Positions 22,916 through 31,370 of a stretch of 64,000 bases of DNA are shown here, piece after piece. The DNA comes from Burkholderia stagnalis (GTDB taxonomy: Bacteria; Pseudomonadota; Gammaproteobacteria; Burkholderiales; Burkholderiaceae). The notes under the pieces were generated by a model. The model worked only from the letters and a program-made list of their open reading frames with translations. It made no database searches and had not been told where the DNA came from. How positions within the stretch are numbered: the stretch's first letter is position 1; every line of letters starts with the position of its first letter. The DNA lies in NCBI RefSeq assembly GCF_902830275.1, contig NZ_CADESW010000007.1, positions 186,001-250,000 on the forward strand. The letters are read 5' to 3'. The position numbers were made by a program, and so were the translations under genes.

Positions 22916-23260
22916 TCATTTCCCCCTGCGGATCAGCGCGCCGAAGTCGATGTCCTTCACACGCTCCATCAGCGTCAGCGTGACCGTGATGACGAGCGCG
23001 GCGGCGAAGAACGCGGCGACGCCTGATGAGCGGACCGGCACGATGTGGGTGATTTCAGGCGCGGCGAGATAGCCCATCACGAGTGAGATGAGCATGTACG
23101 CCGTGCGCCGGCCGATGCCGAGGTCTTTCGAGGTGACGACGACGAGCGCCGCGCCGGCGAAAGCGCCGATCAGCGCATCGCCGTCGATGCCCGGCGCGAT
23201 GCCGGCTAGGCCGATCGCGGCGGCCAGCGCTGCGGCGGTGGTGGTGTTCGGTTCAGCCAT
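22916..23260 (-). CDS. Second putative holin / lysis membrane protein (gene Y position)
   Basis: 114 residues with three or four hydrophobic stretches (AAALAAAIGLAGIAPGI, GALIGAFAGAALVVV, YMLISLVMGYLAAPEI, AAFFAAALVITVTLTLM) and a charged C-terminus. It occupies the position of P2 holin gene Y, between X and the other holin-like gene. One of the two may be the holin and the other an antiholin. Confidence 0.75.
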   Translation of the reverse strand: MAEPNTTTAAALAAAIGLAGIAPGIDGDALIGAFAGAALVVVTSKDLGIGRRTAYMLISLVMGYLAAPEITHIVPVRSSGVAAFFAAALVITVTLTLMERVKDIDFGALIRRGK

Positions 23261-23275
23261 TCGGACAATTCCAGG

Positions 23276-23482
23276 TCAGTCAAACAGTTGCAGGAGGGGC
23301 TTCGTCTGCTCGATCGTGTTCAGCTCCGGCATGTCGACGACGGTTCCCATTGGCAGCACGACGCCCAGCTCGGCGAGGCCGGGGTTGGCTTCCAGGACCG
23401 CTTCGACGGTGCCGGCCGTGCTGGCGTAGTGGTGCCAGCAAAGGGCGTCGAGCGTTTCGCCCTGAAGCGTGGCGACCTTCAT
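23276..23482 (-). CDS. X: Tail protein X (LysM-like)
   Basis: 68 residues (P2 gpX 67). MKVATLQGETLDALCWHHY...GTVEAVLEANPGLAELGVVLPMGTVVDMPEL is the LysM-like gpX pattern. It is a small structural tail component. Its start overlaps the stop of L by one base. Confidence 0.92.
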   Translation of the reverse strand: MKVATLQGETLDALCWHHYASTAGTVEAVLEANPGLAELGVVLPMGTVVDMPELNTIEQTKPLLQLFD

Positions 23483-23961
23483 CAGATCAGCTCAACCGTT
23501 GAGCGCGCGATGCCCAGGATGTCGCTGATGGCCCACCGCGCGTTGCGGCGCGACTCGTCGACGGTGGCGGCCAGCTCGGCCGCGACCTGGCCGCCGCTCT
23601 TCGTCGAGTCGAAGCCGCGGTATTTCTCGGTCACGTCCGCGTGCGCCAGGTGGTAGACGGCGCGCCGGTAGCGGAACACGTGCACGGATTCGCCGTCGAG
23701 GCGCTCGGCCGGCACGTCGGCGAGCGACGCGGCGCCCGCCGCCCGTTGCCGGGCGCGCCACGCGGCCAGCTCGTCGTTGACGGTCAGCATGGCGTCGCGC
23801 GCGGCGTGGCGCAGGCGCTCGCGCGTGACGGTGCCGTCCAGGCGCATCGCGTCGCGCAGCGCCGACAGGTCGATGTCCGGGAAGAATCCGTCGTTCGTCA
23901 GCGTGCCGTCGATCGGCGACGCCGCGACGGCAGGTGCAGCAGTGGCAACGAAACTGTTCAT
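23482..23961 (-). CDS. L: Head completion/stabilisation protein L
   Basis: 159 residues (P2 gpL 169). It has DGTLTNDGFFPDIDLSALRDAMRLDGTVT near the start and FRYRRAVYHLAHADVTEKYRGFDST, both characteristic. It binds below the portal and closes the filled head. 99 bases separate it from M; the gap shows nothing special. Confidence 0.92.
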   Translation of the reverse strand: MNSFVATAAPAVAASPIDGTLTNDGFFPDIDLSALRDAMRLDGTVTRERLRHAARDAMLTVNDELAAWRARQRAAGAASLADVPAERLDGESVHVFRYRRAVYHLAHADVTEKYRGFDSTKSGGQVAAELAATVDESRRNARWAISDILGIARSTVELI

Positions 23962-24060
23962 GGTCGATTCGGGGAGTGATGGCGGTGGACCGAAGGTCAG
24001 AGCCTGTGTCCGTCAGGCGTTGGGCCGTGCCTTCGGTGCCGCCATGCCGGGGTGGGCTCT

Positions 24061-24750
24061 TTACGTGCCTTCGGTGCCGTCGCCCGGACGGCCCGCGGCT
24101 TCGATCAGCTTCGAGAGCCGATCGATGTCTTTTTTCACGCCGACGCGATCGTTCAACGACAGCGCGCGGCGCAGATAGTCGAGGGCGCGCGGCGGGTCGG
24201 CTTCCTGTACGGCGTAGCCGAGCGCCTTGCAGAGCTTCGCGCGCACCTGGTCGTGCATGTCCGCGTCGGCCGTCAGCTCGTCGACCAGTTGGAGGCTGGC
24301 GGCGTCGAATGTGCTGCGCTCCAGGAACGCGGTCAGTGCGGCATCGGCGAACTGCTCGGCGACGACGGAGGCGAGCGACCGTTCGAACTGGTCGGGTAGG
24401 GCGAGGCCGTGCGTGAGCGCGTAGGCGGCGATCGCGAGCGCGCCGTCATAGTCGCCGGCGTCGATGCGCCAGACCATGACCGTCACGAGTACGTCGTCCT
24501 GGGCGCCGCGGCCGCCGTTCAACACGCCCGCCACGTAGTCGGCATACTCCGGCAGCAACTTCCGCTTCAGTTCGACCTTGCGGGCGACCGACTGCACGCC
24601 CTTCAGGGCGCGGCGGTCGGCCGCGAGCTTCGCGAGCATCAGCTCGTACGGCGTCGCGCCGGCCATCGTCTGGCCGGGCGCCGTCGCGGCCGCAGCGCGA
24701 GCGGCCGACACGCGCGCGAAGTGCGCGCGAGCGGGCGTGTTGATCGTCAT
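24061..24750 (-). CDS. M: Terminase small subunit / endonuclease M
   Basis: 229 residues from the ATG at 24750 (P2 gpM 247). The sequence TPYELMLAKLAADRRALKGVQSVARKVELKRKLLPEYADYVAGVL is conserved in the family. In P2, M is the cos-cleaving endonuclease subunit working with the ATPase P. Start overlaps N by four bases. Confidence 0.92.
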   Translation of the reverse strand: MTINTPARAHFARVSAARAAAATAPGQTMAGATPYELMLAKLAADRRALKGVQSVARKVELKRKLLPEYADYVAGVLNGGRGAQDDVLVTVMVWRIDAGDYDGALAIAAYALTHGLALPDQFERSLASVVAEQFADAALTAFLERSTFDAASLQLVDELTADADMHDQVRAKLCKALGYAVQEADPPRALDYLRRALSLNDRVGVKKDIDRLSKLIEAAGRPGDGTEGT

Positions 24751-25757
24751 GCCGCCACCAGTTCGATGTTTTCCGCGACGCAGCCGCAACCGAAGTCTTC
24801 GACGACATACGCGTCGTTCGACGACTCGTAGTTTTCGATGCGGTCGCGTTCCGGCACTTCCTTCAACGTGCGCCGGCGTGCACCTTCCTGGTAGTAGATC
24901 GACAGATTCGACAGCTTCGTCACCATCAGGGTGCGTTTCGGGACGAATGGCACACGCACGGCGGGCAGGTTGCCGATGCGCTTCTGGCTGACGATCAGGT
25001 CGGCTGCGAGCCGCTCGGTCGGTGCCTGCGTCGCATTGACGATCGGAAAATACTTGTCGTGCAGCAGCTCGCGGCCGCAGATCACGACGAGCCCGGTGTC
25101 TTCCTGGAACCACGGGTCGATCATCGACGACACGATGTCCATCACGAGCGCGTCGATGTTCTCGTAGTCGCCGCCCTTGCCGACGACCACCTTGCCCTGC
25201 GTCTTGCCTTCGTGCAGCACGCGTTGCGCCGCGCGCTCGCGATACTGCTGCAGCCAGCCGATGTTCACGTCCTGCAACAGCGGGTTTGCCGCCTTGTCGG
25301 TGGTGGCCGCCGCCTTCACGCCGTTCCAGCCGATCATGATCCGGTCGAGTGCGGCCTGGTTCACGATCACATCGCGGATGCGCTGTTGGAAGTCGGGAAA
25401 CTTCGCCCAGGCGTCGAGCTTGCGGTACGGGATGGCCGTGTCGTAGTCGGTTTTCTCGCAACGGTAGCGGTTGCTGTCGAGCGCCGTCGGGTCGACCGGC
25501 TGGCGCGCGGTCTTCGTGGTGTCGGTGCGGCTCGCGATCGGGCCGGATACCGACAGACCGAGCTTTTCGCCTTCCAGCTCGGTCACGGGCAGGATGTTGA
25601 TGCTCTTCAGGAACGCGCTCGATTCCTGGATTTTGGTTTCGAGCGTTTGCTGGACGGACGGTTCGACGGCGAACTTATTCGACACGTCGTCGGTGTCGTT
25701 CAGCTTGGCGATTTGCGCGGCGTACTTCCGGTACGCCTGGCGCGTTTCCTTCTTCAT
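24747..25757 (-). CDS. N: Major capsid protein N
   Basis: 336 residues from the ATG at 25757 (P2 gpN 357). Typical sequences are MKKETRQAYRKYAAQIAKLN, TELEGEKLGLSVSGPIASRTDT, and the C-terminal YVVEDFGCGCVAENIEL. It forms the icosahedral shell; in P2 the N-terminus is cleaved by O. 35 bases after O. Confidence 0.95.
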   Translation of the reverse strand: MKKETRQAYRKYAAQIAKLNDTDDVSNKFAVEPSVQQTLETKIQESSAFLKSINILPVTELEGEKLGLSVSGPIASRTDTTKTARQPVDPTALDSNRYRCEKTDYDTAIPYRKLDAWAKFPDFQQRIRDVIVNQAALDRIMIGWNGVKAAATTDKAANPLLQDVNIGWLQQYRERAAQRVLHEGKTQGKVVVGKGGDYENIDALVMDIVSSMIDPWFQEDTGLVVICGRELLHDKYFPIVNATQAPTERLAADLIVSQKRIGNLPAVRVPFVPKRTLMVTKLSNLSIYYQEGARRRTLKEVPERDRIENYESSNDAYVVEDFGCGCVAENIELVAA

Positions 25758-25792
25758 GAGGTGGATTCTCCGGGGTGTGAGCGTGGAAGGGG

Positions 25793-26584
25793 TCAGCAGT
25801 CGGTCACGAGCTCGCCGGTCGAGCCGGTGGACGGCTGGCGCCGCGGCGCGCCGTTGTCGGTGGCCGACAGCTTCGCGGTCAGCGCTTCGACGGCGGCGAC
25901 CGCTTCGTCGGCGCGCTTCTGTGCGGCGGTGAGGTCGACGCGCAGCGCAGCGATGTCGCGGCCCTGCTGGCTGGCGAAGCCGGCGACTTCTTCGACCGCG
26001 CGGCGCACGTCGGCGTCGCGCTGGTCGTCGGTGGTGCGATTGCGCGCGAACATGCCTTTCACGATGGACAGCAGGCTCGTCGATTCGGGCTCGCCGTCGA
26101 ACTCGATCGCCGTTTCGCATGCGGCTGAGAAGAGGTTGTTTGAACGACGTGCGGCGAATTGCAGGGCTTCGGTGCCGAGGCTCGCCGGGTCGTCGGTCGC
26201 GGCCAGGCCGACCAGATACGCTTCGCCGATGTCGGCGAAATCCGGGTTGACTTCGATCGACGTGAAAATCTTCTGCCGCTTCTTCGACAGCGCGACCAGT
26301 TCGTCGGTCGGATCGAGCTGCGCGTACAGCCCCATCTTGCCTTTCAGCGGGCCATCTTCGATCTCGGTTGCTTTCAGTGCAACTACGTCGCCGTATGCGC
26401 CGAATGGGTTGGTGGCAGAGAGCGGCGCCCAACCCTTCAGGTGTTCAATGTTCAGACGTGCGCTGTACAGCTCGCGGTTGTAGTTCTTCGCCATCTGCGT
26501 GAGCCATTCACGCTTGATTTCGCGGCCGTCGACAGTCGCGCCTTCGACTGCTACGCGGAAAAACTTCGTTTTGTTGGTTGCCAT
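25793..26584 (-). CDS. O: Capsid scaffold and protease O
   Basis: 263 residues (P2 gpO 284). The serine-protease triad is visible at the expected places: Asp19 (GATVDGRE), His48 (NIEHLKG) and Ser109 (FTSIEVNP). The C-terminal half (RAVEEVAGFASQQGRDIAALRVDLTAAQKRADEAVAAVEAL) is the coiled-coil scaffold. It cleaves N, L and itself during head maturation. First gene of the O-N-M-L operon, divergent from P. Confidence 0.94.
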   Translation of the reverse strand: MATNKTKFFRVAVEGATVDGREIKREWLTQMAKNYNRELYSARLNIEHLKGWAPLSATNPFGAYGDVVALKATEIEDGPLKGKMGLYAQLDPTDELVALSKKRQKIFTSIEVNPDFADIGEAYLVGLAATDDPASLGTEALQFAARRSNNLFSAACETAIEFDGEPESTSLLSIVKGMFARNRTTDDQRDADVRRAVEEVAGFASQQGRDIAALRVDLTAAQKRADEAVAAVEALTAKLSATDNGAPRRQPSTGSTGELVTDC

Positions 26585-26591
26585 AGAGAGA

Positions 26592-26633
26592 GGTCGAACC
26601 GTGGGTCAGTGAATGTGGTTCTCATGTTCGACC
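26592..26633. promoter_or_regulatory. Inverted repeat in the divergent O/P promoter region
   Basis: GGTCGAAC (26592-26599) and GTTCGACC (26626-26633) are exact inverted 8-mers, 26 bases apart, in the 144-bp gap between divergent late genes O and P. Late promoters of P2-like phages carry a dyad bound by Ogr/Delta proteins, so this is a candidate activator site. The match to a known Ogr consensus was not clear. Confidence 0.35.
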
Positions 26634-26728
26634 TTCACGCGCCACGGCTCAACGAGCGGCGTGTGTTGCTCGCACGGGTACGTAGTGCTCCGCGTGATCG
26701 CGCGCGCGCGTCGCCCTACGCTTGCCGC

Positions 26729-28498
26729 ATGCTCGAAACGACAGATCCAATTCAACGCGAAGCGAACGTGCGACAAATCGCGCGTTCGCTCTACTGGCAA
26801 GGCTGGCGCATCTCGTCGATCGCACGGCATCTCGAACTGAAGCCCGCGACGGTGGCGTCGTGGTGCCGTCGCGACAAATGGAAAGAGGCGACGCCGATCG
26901 AGCGCATCGAGGCGGCGGCCGAAACGCGCTTGATGGTCCTGATTGCGAAGGACAAGAAGGACGGCGCGGACTACAAGGAAATCGACCTGCTCGGCCGGCA
27001 GATCGAGCGGCTCGCGCGCGTGCAGAAATACGGAGAGACGGGGAAGGAAGGCGACCTGAACCCGAACATCGCCGCGCGCAATGCCGGGCCGAAGCGTAAG
27101 CCGCCGCGCAACGAGATCAGCGAGGAACAGCACGAGCGGATCGTGGCGGCGTTCCGCGAATCGCTGTTCGACTACCAGAAGGTCTGGTATCGCAACGGCG
27201 ATCAGCGTACGCGCAACATCCTGAAGTCGCGGCAGATCGGCGCGACCTGGTATTTCTCGCGCGAAGCGTTCGTCGACGCGCTCGAAACCGGTCGCAACCA
27301 GATTTTCCTGTCGGCCAGCAAGGCGCAGGCGCACGTCTTCAAGCAGTACATCGCGCAGTTCGCGCGCGACGCGGCCGACGTGGAGCTGACAGGCGATCCG
27401 ATCATTCTGCCGAACGGTGCGATTCTGTATTTCCTGGGGACGAACGCACGCACGGCGCAGTCGTATCACGGCAATTTCTATTTCGACGAATACTTCTGGG
27501 TTCCGAAGTTTCGCGAGCTGAACAAGGTCGCGTCGGGTATGGCGATGCACAAGCGCTGGCGCAAGACCTACTTCAGCACGCCGTCGAGTATCACGCACGA
27601 AGCGTACGCGTTCTGGAGCGGCGCGCACGCGAACCGCGGCCGCGCGGCCGGCGATCGCATCCAGATCGACACGAGCCACGAAGCGCTCGTGCGCGGCATG
27701 CTGGGCGCGGACGCGCAGTGGCGCCAGATCGTGACGATTCTGGATGCGATGGCGGGTGGCTGCGACCTGTTCGACATCGACGAGCTGCGCCGCGAATACA
27801 GTGCGGAGGAATTCGCGAATCTGCTGATGTGCGCGTTCATCGACGATTCGCTGTCGGTGTTCAAGCTGGCCGACCTGCAGCGCTGCATGGTCGACTCGTG
27901 GGAGGAATGGGCCGGTGACTTCTCGCCGCTGCTGTTGCGCCCGTTCGGCTATCGCGAGGTATGGGTGGGCTACGATCCGGCGCTGACCGGCGATTCGGCA
28001 GGTCTCGTCGTCGTGGCGCCGCCGCGCGTCGAGGGTGCGGCGTTTCGCGTACTCGAGCGTCACCAGTTCCGCGGCAACGACTTCGAGGAACAGGCCGCGG
28101 CGATCGAGCAGATCACGCAGCGCTATAACGTCGGTTACATCGCAATCGACACGACAGGCATGGGGCAGGGCGTCTATCAGCTCGTGCGCAAGTTCTACCC
28201 GGCCGTAGTCGCCTTGAACTACTCGCCCGAGGTGAAAACCCGCCTCGTGCTGAAGGGGCAATCCGTCATCCGCAATGGCCGCCTGCAATTCGACGCGGGC
28301 TGGACCGACCTGGCCGCCGCCTTCATGGCGATCAAACAGACCATGACGCCGAGCGGTCGACAGGCGACATTCACGGCCGACCGAAACGACGAGACCGGCC
28401 ACGCGGATCTAGCCTGGGCCTGCCTGCACGCGATCGACCGCGAGCCGCTCGCCGGCGGCGACATCAATTCTTCATCTTTCACGGAGTTCTATTCATGA
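26729..28498 (+). CDS. P: Terminase large subunit (ATPase) P
   Basis: 589 residues from the ATG at 26729 (P2 gpP 590). An N-terminal helix-turn-helix (IARHLELKPATVASWCRRDKW) is followed by the ATPase: Walker A-like KSRQIGATW near 172-180 and Walker B NFYFDEYFW near 248. The C-terminal nuclease-fold region begins VGYDPALTGDSAGLVVVAP and includes GYIAIDTTGMGQGVYQLV. It powers DNA packaging with M. Its stop overlaps the Q start by four bases. Confidence 0.95.
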   Translation: MLETTDPIQREANVRQIARSLYWQGWRISSIARHLELKPATVASWCRRDKWKEATPIERIEAAAETRLMVLIAKDKKDGADYKEIDLLGRQIERLARVQKYGETGKEGDLNPNIAARNAGPKRKPPRNEISEEQHERIVAAFRESLFDYQKVWYRNGDQRTRNILKSRQIGATWYFSREAFVDALETGRNQIFLSASKAQAHVFKQYIAQFARDAADVELTGDPIILPNGAILYFLGTNARTAQSYHGNFYFDEYFWVPKFRELNKVASGMAMHKRWRKTYFSTPSSITHEAYAFWSGAHANRGRAAGDRIQIDTSHEALVRGMLGADAQWRQIVTILDAMAGGCDLFDIDELRREYSAEEFANLLMCAFIDDSLSVFKLADLQRCMVDSWEEWAGDFSPLLLRPFGYREVWVGYDPALTGDSAGLVVVAPPRVEGAAFRVLERHQFRGNDFEEQAAAIEQITQRYNVGYIAIDTTGMGQGVYQLVRKFYPAVVALNYSPEVKTRLVLKGQSVIRNGRLQFDAGWTDLAAAFMAIKQTMTPSGRQATFTADRNDETGHADLAWACLHAIDREPLAGGDINSSSFTEFYS

Positions 28499-29550
28499 GC
28501 AAGCGCCGATCGCGCGCGCCGCGCACGTTCGCGGCCGCGTCGGATTCGAGCGCCGCCGGCGCTGCGCCGGCGCGCGCCGAGGTCTTCACCTTCGACGATC
28601 CCACGCCGGTCATGAACCGGGCCGAGATTCTCGATTACGTCGAATGCTGGTCGAACGGCGATTGGTTCGAGCCGCCCGTCAGCTTCGCCGGCCTGGCGAA
28701 GTCGTTCCGCGCCAGCACGCACCACAGCTCCGCGCTGTACTTCAAGGCGAACGTGCTTGCGTCGACGTTCCGGCCTCACAGGTGGCTGTCGCGGCATGCG
28801 TTCGAGCGATGGGCGCTCGACTTCCTGACGTTCGGCAACGGCTACCTGGAACGCCGCCGCAATCAGCTCGGCGACACGCTGCGGCTGGAACCCGCCCTGG
28901 CGAAGTACACGCGGCGCAAGGCCGATTTCAGCGGCTTCGTGTACGTGAACGGCTGGCAGGACAAGCACGAGTTCGAGCCGGGCAGCGTGTTCCAGCTCAT
29001 GCGACCGGACATCAACCAGGAGGTGTACGGCCTGCCCGAATATCTCAGCTCGCTTCACTCGGCCTGGCTGAACGAGTCGTCGACGCTGTTCCGGCGAAAG
29101 TACTACGAAAACGGCAGCCATGCGGGCTTCATCCTGTACATGACGGACGCGGCGCAGAAACAGGAGGACGTCGATAACATGCGCACCGCGTTGAAGAACG
29201 CGAAGGGGCCCGGCAATTTCCGCAACGTGTTCATGTACGCGCCAGGCGGGAAGAAGGACGGCATCCAGCTCATTCCCGTGTCGGAGGTCGCGGCGAAGGA
29301 CGAGTTCTTCAACATCAAGAACGTGACGCGCGACGACCTGCTCGCTGCGCATCGCGTGCCGCCGCAACTGCTCGGCATCGTGCCGAGCAACTCGGGTGGG
29401 TTCGGCACGCCGGACACCGCGGCGCGCGTGTTCGGCCGGAACGAAATCAAGCCGCTGCAGGCGCGCTTCGCCGAGCTGAACGACTGGATCGGCGAAGAGG
29501 TCGTGTCGTTCGACGATTACGAGATTCCGCCGGCGCCGGCGGCCGGGTAG
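28495..29550 (+). CDS. Q: Portal protein Q
   Basis: 351 residues (P2 gpQ 344). Family marks include EVFTFDDPTPVMNRAEILDYVECW, LDFLTFGNGYLERRRN, NQEVYGLPEYLSSLHSAWLNE and the C-terminal VPPQLLGIVPSNSGGFG. It forms the dodecameric vertex through which DNA enters. Coupled to P by ATGA and followed by a strong terminator. Confidence 0.95.
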   Translation: MSKRRSRAPRTFAAASDSSAAGAAPARAEVFTFDDPTPVMNRAEILDYVECWSNGDWFEPPVSFAGLAKSFRASTHHSSALYFKANVLASTFRPHRWLSRHAFERWALDFLTFGNGYLERRRNQLGDTLRLEPALAKYTRRKADFSGFVYVNGWQDKHEFEPGSVFQLMRPDINQEVYGLPEYLSSLHSAWLNESSTLFRRKYYENGSHAGFILYMTDAAQKQEDVDNMRTALKNAKGPGNFRNVFMYAPGGKKDGIQLIPVSEVAAKDEFFNIKNVTRDDLLAAHRVPPQLLGIVPSNSGGFGTPDTAARVFGRNEIKPLQARFAELNDWIGEEVVSFDDYEIPPAPAAG

Positions 29551-29579
29551 CGCACTCGGCGATTCGAAGTCATGCGGCA

Positions 29580-29615
29580 GGGCCGCGCACCGGGCAACCG
29601 GGCGCGGCCCTTTTT
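29580..29615 (+). terminator. Strong terminator after Q
   Basis: The 9-bp stem GGGCCGCGC (29580-29588) / GCGCGGCCC (29602-29610), extended by ACCGGG/CCGGG pairing in the loop, is followed by TTTTT. It ends the P-Q transcript. Confidence 0.88.
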
Positions 29616-30108
29616 ACGTCTGGGGCCGGCGCGATCAGAGGCGCTACAACGGGTTGGCCTGCGCGGGGTGCGGTAGGGTCGGACGCCGTCCGACGAGGGC
29701 CGCAGGGAGGCTGTCGTGCGGCCGTGCAGGGCGTCCGGCGGGGTGGGGAGGGGGCAGGGAAGCCCGCGCCGAGCCGGCCGCTGCGCGGTCCCCTCCCCGC
29801 CTGCGGCCTTCGCTTGGCAGGGCGGTTCTAGTGCAGCGGGCCGACAGGCTCGGCACCCGCTGTGGTGCGGGGCTCCGGGCGATTCGCGGCGCGCGGAAAT
29901 CGTGCGTTTTGATGCGCGACGATGCGAATTCATGCACCTATGGGCGCAGGCGTGACGCCGCCCCCACCTGCCCGCAAAAATGAATGATTTTTATGCACTC
30001 ATGCGTCGGGCGTTCCAACCCGCCTGGCACGGGCAGCGAGGCAATCGGCGGATCGATTCTTCTATGCATTTTTAAGTGCCTTTTTTATGCAGGCTTGCTA
30101 TTGGCGAG
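29616..30108. other. Non-coding region between Q and cargo genes; candidate cos region
   Basis: No convincing gene in about 490 bases. It holds a perfect 17-bp palindrome (29678-29694, GTCGGACG-C-CGTCCGAC) and a larger interrupted G-rich/C-rich inverted repeat at roughly 29737-29812. Base composition then switches to AT-rich near 29980. In P2 the cos site lies beside Q, so this is where cos is expected. The call rests on position and symmetry, not on a recognised cohesive-end sequence. Confidence 0.4.
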
Positions 30109-30837
30109 CTACTCGTCCCACAATATTTCGGCAGCAAGATATTCTTCGATCACTATACGTACGAGAAAGAATCCCTGTTGCAGGATCGAGTACCGGTAAA
30201 CGCCCTCCTGGACGACCACCCACGGGCCATTGAGATTCTGCCCAGTTAGCAACCGTGTCATCATACGGCTGCCGACTTCAGGCCAGTTCGCGAGTTCAAC
30301 TCCATTCCCGACCGCCAATCCTTCAAACTCTTCCCTTTGGATTTTATCCAAGGTTTCCAAAGGTGCTACGCCGATATGGGTTGGGGCGCTGAGCATTGGC
30401 TCCCCATATTCAAAATATACGTGTCCGCGTGCATTCTTGACGACGACACGGCTTATCCGTTCTTGCTCCGGTTTCCAAAGCAGTCGCGTTTCACCTGTGA
30501 CCGTCGTGCTTTCTATTTTTGCTCGTTCAATCCGATCTTTAAGTTTCGGCGTGCGTTGCAATATTCGAGCGCTTCGCTCATTCGAATGTTTTTCGGGGTC
30601 TGTGCTTCCGCAAATCACCGAGCCCAGAAACGCGATCAAGTACTCTTCGTCGAGAGAAAAGGAAGAGTTGCATTCGCGACAAATTTCGATCAGTGGTAAT
30701 TCATCTGGATATGGTTTTCGCAAAAACCCTTTGGTTGGAACGTGATCACGATTTGTCTTCAGTTCATTGAGCCATTTTCCGCAGTGAATACACCACGCTT
30801 TGTTGCGATTATCGGTGAAATCATCTATTGCGTACAT
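30109..30837 (-). CDS. HNH-like zinc-binding protein of low-GC origin
   Basis: 242 residues from the ATG at 30837, with GGGGACG upstream; a TTG at 30882 is a worse alternative. The N-terminus has Cys16-x2-Cys19, Asp31-His32 (NRDHVPTKGF) and Cys53-x2-Cys56-Asn57 (ICRECNSSF), the layout of an HNH treble-clef nuclease whose zinc is held by two CxxC pairs. The rest (residues 60-242) matches nothing I know. The gene is clearly more AT-rich than the prophage around it. It is likely a cargo nuclease, possibly defensive; no partner gene is visible except vsr 83 bases upstream. Confidence 0.7.
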   Translation of the reverse strand: MYAIDDFTDNRNKAWCIHCGKWLNELKTNRDHVPTKGFLRKPYPDELPLIEICRECNSSFSLDEEYLIAFLGSVICGSTDPEKHSNERSARILQRTPKLKDRIERAKIESTTVTGETRLLWKPEQERISRVVVKNARGHVYFEYGEPMLSAPTHIGVAPLETLDKIQREEFEGLAVGNGVELANWPEVGSRMMTRLLTGQNLNGPWVVVQEGVYRYSILQQGFFLVRIVIEEYLAAEILWDE

Positions 30838-30920
30838 TTTCGTCCCCGTAGACTGCTGAATGCGTCCCTTGCCGAAGACCAAGACCGGTGAGAAGAAAAG
30901 ATTCTACGCGCGCAGTTCCT

Positions 30921-31370
30921 TCAGGTGCGGAGGCGCATCAGCAATTGGGCAAGCATTTCCGGTCTTCGGGTGTCGCATTCCCAAATGACTAGGACGGTCC
31001 AGCCTGCTGCTTTCAGCTCGTCCTGATGGCGAGCGTCGCGCGCAACATTGCCATCGAGTTTTCGGGTCCAGTAGTCGGAACTCGATTTCGGTCGGGCGGC
31101 TGCCGGGCAGCTCGGATGCTGGTGCCAGAAACAGCCATGAACGAACAGTGCGACACGACGGCCCGGGAACACTAGGTCCGGCTTTCCCGGCAAGCGGCCG
31201 TCATGGAGGCGGTACCGCAGGCCAGCGGCGTGCAGGAACCGGCGCACGATCATCTCGGGGCCGGTGTCCTTCGATTTTACGGCCCGCATGGTGCGGGAAC
31301 GTAGGGCTTCCGGTGTTTCGTCAGGCGCGGCGGATCGCCGTTGCTTCCGATTCACGCTGGACTTCGCCAT
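30921..31370 (-). CDS. vsr: Vsr DNA mismatch endonuclease
   Basis: 149 residues. It has the Vsr fold marks: RSRTMRAVKSKDTGPEMIVRRFLHAAGLRYRLH, KPDLVF at 63-68 (Asp65 equals the catalytic Asp) and FVHGCFWHQHPSC. Vsr nicks beside T in T:G mismatches formed when 5-methylcytosine deaminates, starting very-short-patch repair. Its start overlaps the restriction gene by 50 bases, and it is the third enzyme of a modification operon with a C5 methyltransferase, the usual partner. Confidence 0.93.
   Translation of the reverse strand: MAKSSVNRKQRRSAAPDETPEALRSRTMRAVKSKDTGPEMIVRRFLHAAGLRYRLHDGRLPGKPDLVFPGRRVALFVHGCFWHQHPSCPAAARPKSSSDYWTRKLDGNVARDARHQDELKAAGWTVLVIWECDTRRPEMLAQLLMRLRT

Noticed and set aside
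29984..30199. 71-codon plus-strand frame in the AT-rich stretch
   Set aside because: It overlaps the end of the HNH-like gene, has no ribosome site, and its translation looks random.
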